Source: JBOFCO01 sp051646105 (GTDB taxonomy: Bacteria; Pseudomonadota; Alphaproteobacteria; Rhodobacterales; Rhodobacteraceae). From it: a stretch of 64,000 nucleotides of DNA. Position numbers and translations under genes: made by a program. A model generated the notes under the pieces. The model did no database searches and had not been told where the DNA came from. It saw only the letters and a program-made list of their open reading frames with translations. The DNA lies in contig JBOFCO010000234.1 of NCBI GenBank assembly GCA_051646105.1, forward strand, positions 14,750 to 78,749, given 5' to 3'. Below are positions 60,386 through 64,000 of the stretch, piece after piece. Position 1 is the stretch's first letter. Every line of letters begins with the position of its first letter.

Positions 60386-61036
60386 ATGACCGGCTTTACT
60401 TATGCCCCGCCCGACGAACCGCTGCGCATCCTTCACCGTGACGCGCATCTTCTGGTGCTGGACAAGCCTGCCGGGCTGCTGTCGGTGCCGGGCAAGGGCG
60501 ATCATCTGGCGGATTGCATGATCGCCCGCGCGCAGGCAGTTTTTCCCGAGGCGCTGCTTGTCCACAGGCTAGATCTTGACACATCGGGCGTGATCGTCTT
60601 TGCGCTGACCCGCCATGCGCAGCGGCATCTCGGGCTGGCCTTTGAAACCCGACAGACGAAAAAGGTTTATGTCGCGCGATTGTGGGGAGAGTTGCAGCCA
60701 AAGGAGGGGCGCGTCGACCTGCCGCTGTGCGTCGACTGGCCGAACCGGCCCCGGCAGCATGTTGATCCGGTGAACGGCAAGCCTGCGCAGACCGACTGGC
60801 GCGTGCTGCGGCACGAAGACGGCACGACCCGCGTGCGGCTGTATCCGGTGACGGGGCGCAGCCACCAGTTGCGCGTGCACATGCTGTCACTGGGCCACCC
60901 GATCCTGGGCGATCCGCTATACGCAACGGGCGCGGCGCGTGAGTTTCCCAGGCTGATGCTGCATGCCGAAAGCTTGCGCTTTCGCCACCCGGAAAGCGGG
61001 GTGGGCATGACGTTTTCGGCGGCTTGCCCGTTCTGA
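60386..61036 (+). CDS. rluA: RluA-family pseudouridine synthase
   Basis: The 216-residue protein has the RluA catalytic motif HRLDLDTSGVIVFAL with the essential Asp, LVLDKPAGLLSVPGKG near the N-terminus and TGRSHQLRVHMLSLGHPILGDPLY near the C-terminus. It lacks an S4 domain, and its size matches E. coli RluA (about 219 residues), which modifies 23S rRNA position 746 and tRNA position 32. Dual specificity is inferred from size alone. Confidence 0.88.
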   Translation: MTGFTYAPPDEPLRILHRDAHLLVLDKPAGLLSVPGKGDHLADCMIARAQAVFPEALLVHRLDLDTSGVIVFALTRHAQRHLGLAFETRQTKKVYVARLWGELQPKEGRVDLPLCVDWPNRPRQHVDPVNGKPAQTDWRVLRHEDGTTRVRLYPVTGRSHQLRVHMLSLGHPILGDPLYATGAAREFPRLMLHAESLRFRHPESGVGMTFSAACPF

Positions 61037-61067
61037 TCCCCCGGCATTCAGGCGAACACCGGGGGGT
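61037..61067. terminator. GC hairpin between convergent rluA and thiolase genes
   Basis: CCCCCGG at 61038-61044 pairs with CCGGGGG at 61059-61065 around a 14-base loop, immediately after the rluA stop. No clear T-tract follows in either direction. Confidence 0.4.
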
Positions 61068-61078
61068 ACTGTTGGCTG

Positions 61079-62254
61079 TCAGATGCGTTCGATGGCCAGC
61101 GCGATGCCCTGCCCGCCGCCGATGCACATGGTGACGATGGCGCGCTTGCCGCCGGTGCGTTCCAGTTCATACAGCGCCTTGACGGTCAGGATCGCCCCGG
61201 TTGCGCCAACCGGATGGCCCAGTGCGATGGCCCCGCCGTTCGGATTGACCTTTGCCGGATCAAGCCCCAGCCCCCGGCTGACAGCCAGTGCTTGCGCTGC
61301 GAAGGCTTCGTTCGACTCGATCAGGTCGAAATCCGCAATGCTCAGTCCGGTGCGCGCCAGAAGCTGCTGCACCGCAGGAACAGGGCCTATGCCCATGATG
61401 TCTGGCCGCACGCCCGCAACCGAATAGCCCAGAACGCGGGCCCGTGGCTTCAGCCCGGCCTTTTGCGCCGCCTCGGCACGGGCAAGCACCAGCGCGGCCG
61501 CCCCGTCGTTGATGCCCGACGCATTGCCTGCCGTCACGCTGCCGTCTTTCTGAAAGGCGGGGCGCAGGCCGGCCAGCGCCTCGGCCGTCGTCGCCTTGGG
61601 ATGTTCATCGGTATCGAAGGTCACCGGCCCCTTGCGGCTGGCGATTTCAAGCGGCGCGATCTGGTCCTTGAACCGGCCTTCGGCTATGGCGCGGGCTGCG
61701 CGGTTCTGGCTTTCCAGCGCAAAGGCATCCTGATCGGCGCGGCTGATGGTGTTTTCACGGGCGACGTTTTCCGCTGTCACACCCATATGCCCCGTGCCGA
61801 ACGGGCAGGTCAGCGTACCGACCATCATGTCCACCGCTTTCGTATCGCCCATTTTCTGGCCGAAGCGCGCGGCAGACAGGGCATAGGGTGCGCGGCTCAT
61901 GCTTTCAGCGCCGCCCGCCAGACCGAAGTCGGCATCGCCCAGCATCAGCGACTGCACCACCGAAACCACCGCCTGCGCGCCCGAGCCGCACAGCCGGTTG
62001 ACATTCATCGCGGGTGCTGTGTCGGGCACGCCCGCCTCGATGGCTGCAACACGACCCAGATACATGTCACGCGGTTCCGTATTGATGACATGGCCAAAGA
62101 CGACATTGCCGATCTGTCCGCCCTCGACACCCGCGCGTTCCAGCGCCGCCTTTGCCACATGCGCACCCAGGGCCGTGGGTGGAATGCTGGCCAGCGAACC
62201 GCCGAAGCCGCCAATGGCGGTGCGCGCACCGCTCAGGATCACGATATCTGTCAT
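61079..62254 (-). CDS. Acetyl-CoA acetyltransferase (thiolase)
   Basis: The 391-residue protein is a biosynthetic- or degradative-type thiolase: nucleophile Cys89 in NRLCGSGAQAVV, NGGAIALGHPVGATGA with His347, and the second active Cys377 in TMCIGGGQGIA. It joins two acetyl-CoA units to acetoacetyl-CoA or the reverse. The ATG at 62254 follows GAGGGA. No phaB or other ketothiolase partner is adjacent, so a PHB, leucine or general role cannot be decided. Confidence 0.9.
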   Translation of the reverse strand: MTDIVILSGARTAIGGFGGSLASIPPTALGAHVAKAALERAGVEGGQIGNVVFGHVINTEPRDMYLGRVAAIEAGVPDTAPAMNVNRLCGSGAQAVVSVVQSLMLGDADFGLAGGAESMSRAPYALSAARFGQKMGDTKAVDMMVGTLTCPFGTGHMGVTAENVARENTISRADQDAFALESQNRAARAIAEGRFKDQIAPLEIASRKGPVTFDTDEHPKATTAEALAGLRPAFQKDGSVTAGNASGINDGAAALVLARAEAAQKAGLKPRARVLGYSVAGVRPDIMGIGPVPAVQQLLARTGLSIADFDLIESNEAFAAQALAVSRGLGLDPAKVNPNGGAIALGHPVGATGAILTVKALYELERTGGKRAIVTMCIGGGQGIALAIERI

Positions 62255-62338
62255 GCTGTCCCTCACTCCCGTTGATCTGCAAGTCTCTTCCACGGGAAAG
62301 TGGAAACGCCACCGTGCATCAGGTCAAGCGGATTCGAC

Positions 62339-63160
62339 TTAGGTCGAAGATGTTAACGTAATCAGGGTGATTTCCGGGGGCTGCCGCCAGCGAAGCGGCA
62401 CGCCGGAATAGCCGATGCCGCCCGATACGACCAGATGCCGCCCGGCCTCCTGCACATGCCCCCAGGCATAGCGGTCGCCATGTTCCGACGGCACGACAAG
62501 GCGGCGGCCGAAAGGCCGGATCTGCCCGCCATGAGTGTGACCGGAGATTTGTAGCAGCGCGCGATCGTGGCCTTCGGCGAAAATGTCCGGTTCATGTGCC
62601 AGCAGCAGGGCCGGGGCATCGTCCGATACCCAGGAAAGAGCGGCGGCATAATCGTCAAATCCAGGTTTGCGCGCGGGTCTCAGTGCCATGCGGCTGTCCA
62701 GCCCCATCAGCCAGAAATGCCCGTCGCCGTGGGATATCCGCCTGCTTTCGTTGCGCAACAGTGGCAGCCCAAGACCATGATGGGCGGCAATCACAGAATT
62801 CTCACGAAAGTCCGTGCGCCGCGACACCGTGCAATCCCACCAGTCGTGGTTGCCCATAATTGACCACACGCCGCAAGTGGCCCGCAGAGCCATAAGCGGC
62901 GTCAGGATTTGCTCGGCGGTATATCGGCGGGCAGGCACATTGCGGTCGGCAAGGTAATCGCCGCCCAGCACGATCAGATCGGGCAGGCTGGCATTGACGC
63001 GCGCCACCAGCCCGCGCAGCCGGGAAAGGGTCGTCCACGGCGCGCAGGCGTGCAGGTCAGACAGCACGGCGATTTTCAGGGGTGGCAGGGTCCATCCGGG
63101 ATGATGAACATCGTGACGGTGCAGAACCGCCCGGCTGCTGACGCTGGCGGGCCAGATCAT
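62339..63160 (-). CDS. Metallophosphoesterase (YkuE-like)
   Basis: The 273-residue protein has the calcineurin-like dimetal motifs in order: AVLSDLHAC, LIVLGGDYLADR, SIMGNHDWWD, LLLAHEPDIF and ISGHTHGGQIRPFG. YkuE-like members act on phosphodiesters or UDP-sugar lipids. No transmembrane anchor is evident, though an N-terminal segment of about 28 residues precedes the domain. It starts seven bases after the stop of the upstream phosphatase gene and is co-directional with it. Confidence 0.85.
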   Translation of the reverse strand: MIWPASVSSRAVLHRHDVHHPGWTLPPLKIAVLSDLHACAPWTTLSRLRGLVARVNASLPDLIVLGGDYLADRNVPARRYTAEQILTPLMALRATCGVWSIMGNHDWWDCTVSRRTDFRENSVIAAHHGLGLPLLRNESRRISHGDGHFWLMGLDSRMALRPARKPGFDDYAAALSWVSDDAPALLLAHEPDIFAEGHDRALLQISGHTHGGQIRPFGRRLVVPSEHGDRYAWGHVQEAGRHLVVSGGIGYSGVPLRWRQPPEITLITLTSST

Positions 63161-63167
63161 TGTGGTG

Positions 63168-63908
63168 TCATTCCGCCAGGACGACGGGCACGCGACCCGT
63201 ATCTGTCAGTTCCCAGGCATCGCGGCCCTCGATCACCACGGCGGTCAGCGGGCGGCCATAGGCGGCACCGCTGTCGATATTCAGACGGTTGCTGTAATGC
63301 GTGGCCGCGTCGATGGCGGTGTGTCCATGCACGACAAGCCGGCCATGATCGCGGGTGTCGGACAGGAACGGTTCCCGTATCCACACCAGATCGGTTTCGC
63401 GCTGGTCGGGCAGGACAACACCGGGCCGGATGCCCGCATGAACGAACAGCGCTTCGCCATGCTGGAACGATGTGGGCAGACCCGCGACAAAGGCGCGGTG
63501 TTCGGGCGGGACGGCCTGCAACGCTTCGGCATGGACAGGGCCCACGGGCCGGTCCGCCGCATTTTCCACCCCATAGGAGGCAAGCGTCGCCCCCCCACCC
63601 AGTTTCGGATGCAGCCAGGACAATTCCGCGCGCAGCCCATCGTCCTGCCACTGCGGGTCTTCAAGGAACTTCTGGAAGAGCCGGTCGTGGTTGCCCTTGA
63701 TGACGACCCAGGGCAGGCCGATGTCGATGCCTTCGATCAGCCAGTCGATCACCCCCGCGCTGTCCGGCCCGCGATCCACCAGATCGCCGATATGCACGAC
63801 GGGGGCGGTTTCATCCCCCGTGCGCCCGCGATCCCGCGCGATACGCTCATGCGCGAGCTCGAGCAGATCTATATGGCCGTGAATGTCGCCGATGGCATAG
63901 GCGCGCAT
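63168..63908 (-). CDS. PPP-type serine/threonine phosphatase-like metallophosphoesterase
   Basis: The 246-residue protein has PPP-family motifs: AIGDIHGHID, HIGDLVDRGPDS, VIKGNHDRLF, FVHAGIRPG and VVHGHTAID. Bacterial members of this size include ApaH-like diadenosine tetraphosphatases and PrpA-type protein phosphatases; which one applies is not clear. It is the upstream gene of a two-gene metallophosphoesterase operon. The remaining 92 bases of the window show no feature I can support. Confidence 0.85.
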   Translation of the reverse strand: MRAYAIGDIHGHIDLLELAHERIARDRGRTGDETAPVVHIGDLVDRGPDSAGVIDWLIEGIDIGLPWVVIKGNHDRLFQKFLEDPQWQDDGLRAELSWLHPKLGGGATLASYGVENAADRPVGPVHAEALQAVPPEHRAFVAGLPTSFQHGEALFVHAGIRPGVVLPDQRETDLVWIREPFLSDTRDHGRLVVHGHTAIDAATHYSNRLNIDSGAAYGRPLTAVVIEGRDAWELTDTGRVPVVLAE

Positions 63909-64000
63909 GGGGTGGGTCCGATTCTGTTCGGGGCCTTATCGCGCATGCCGGCGGCAGGGAAAAGCAATGATGGCCAACGGCGGGCGGCGCGCAACATCAT

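Noticed and set aside
1..64000. CRISPR arrays, insertion sequences, integrases, tRNA or rRNA genes
   Set aside because: I saw no spaced direct repeats, transposase or integrase motifs, terminal inverted repeats of IS type, or cloverleaf-like sequences in the gaps. A tRNAscan or IS search could confirm.

Overview
The window is GC-rich, densely coded DNA of a Rhodobacteraceae-type alphaproteobacterium (Paracoccus/Gemmobacter/roseobacter-like). This rests on the methylated-amine gene set, the SigF/NrsF pair and the general gene style; the genus cannot be named from sequence alone. I see no rRNA, tRNA, insertion sequence, prophage or CRISPR array.

1-24.2 kb is a methylated-amine island. It encodes almost the whole aerobic route trimethylamine -> TMAO (tmm) -> dimethylamine + C1 (tdm) -> monomethylamine + C1 (dmmDABC) -> gamma-glutamylmethylamide (gmaS) -> N-methylglutamate (mgsABC) -> glutamate + C1 (mgdC, cut by the window edge, and mgdD). 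Interleaved are two APC-type permeases, one in a six-gene operon with five small or uncharacterised proteins, three regulators (XRE-cupin, YafY/WYL-type, GlxA-type), a secreted SnoaL-like protein and a truncated-haemoglobin-like globin. Three separate GcvT-like folate domains point to tetrahydrofolate as the C1 acceptor.

24.3-30.1 kb is the least familiar part: an RpiR regulator, a PanB-like protein that appears to lack the PanB metal ligands, a LacI regulator, a membrane diiron hydroxylase, a sugar-type periplasmic binding protein without its own ABC partner, and a Rieske ferredoxin. The hydroxylase/ferredoxin/binding-protein trio recalls rhizopine MocD/MocE/MocB and may be an uncharacterised oxidative demethylation or hydroxylation system.

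30.3-36.2 kb is a BMP-family nucleoside/nucleobase-type ABC importer with a cytosine-deaminase-like amidohydrolase. 36.2-45.8 kb is a sugar or polyol locus: on the minus strand a split transketolase, an FGGY kinase, a SorC regulator and an SDR; on the plus strand, divergently, a ribose-type ABC importer and a second SDR. The kinase plus split-transketolase pairing resembles apulose catabolism.

45.9-49.8 kb holds housekeeping and stress genes: lolA, a lipoprotein transglycosylase, hspQ, a STAS/HATPase pair and free-methionine-R-sulfoxide reductase. 49.8-53.5 kb is an ECF SigF/NrsF locus divergent from a bufferin operon (DUF2282 precursor, DUF692 MNIO enzyme, DUF2063 partner, DoxX), with matching SigF-type promoters facing both ways. 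53.6-59.9 kb is a tightly overlapped operon of a VTT-oxidoreductase fusion and YnjF/B/C/D homologues. The end carries dgkA, rluA, a thiolase and two metallophosphoesterases.
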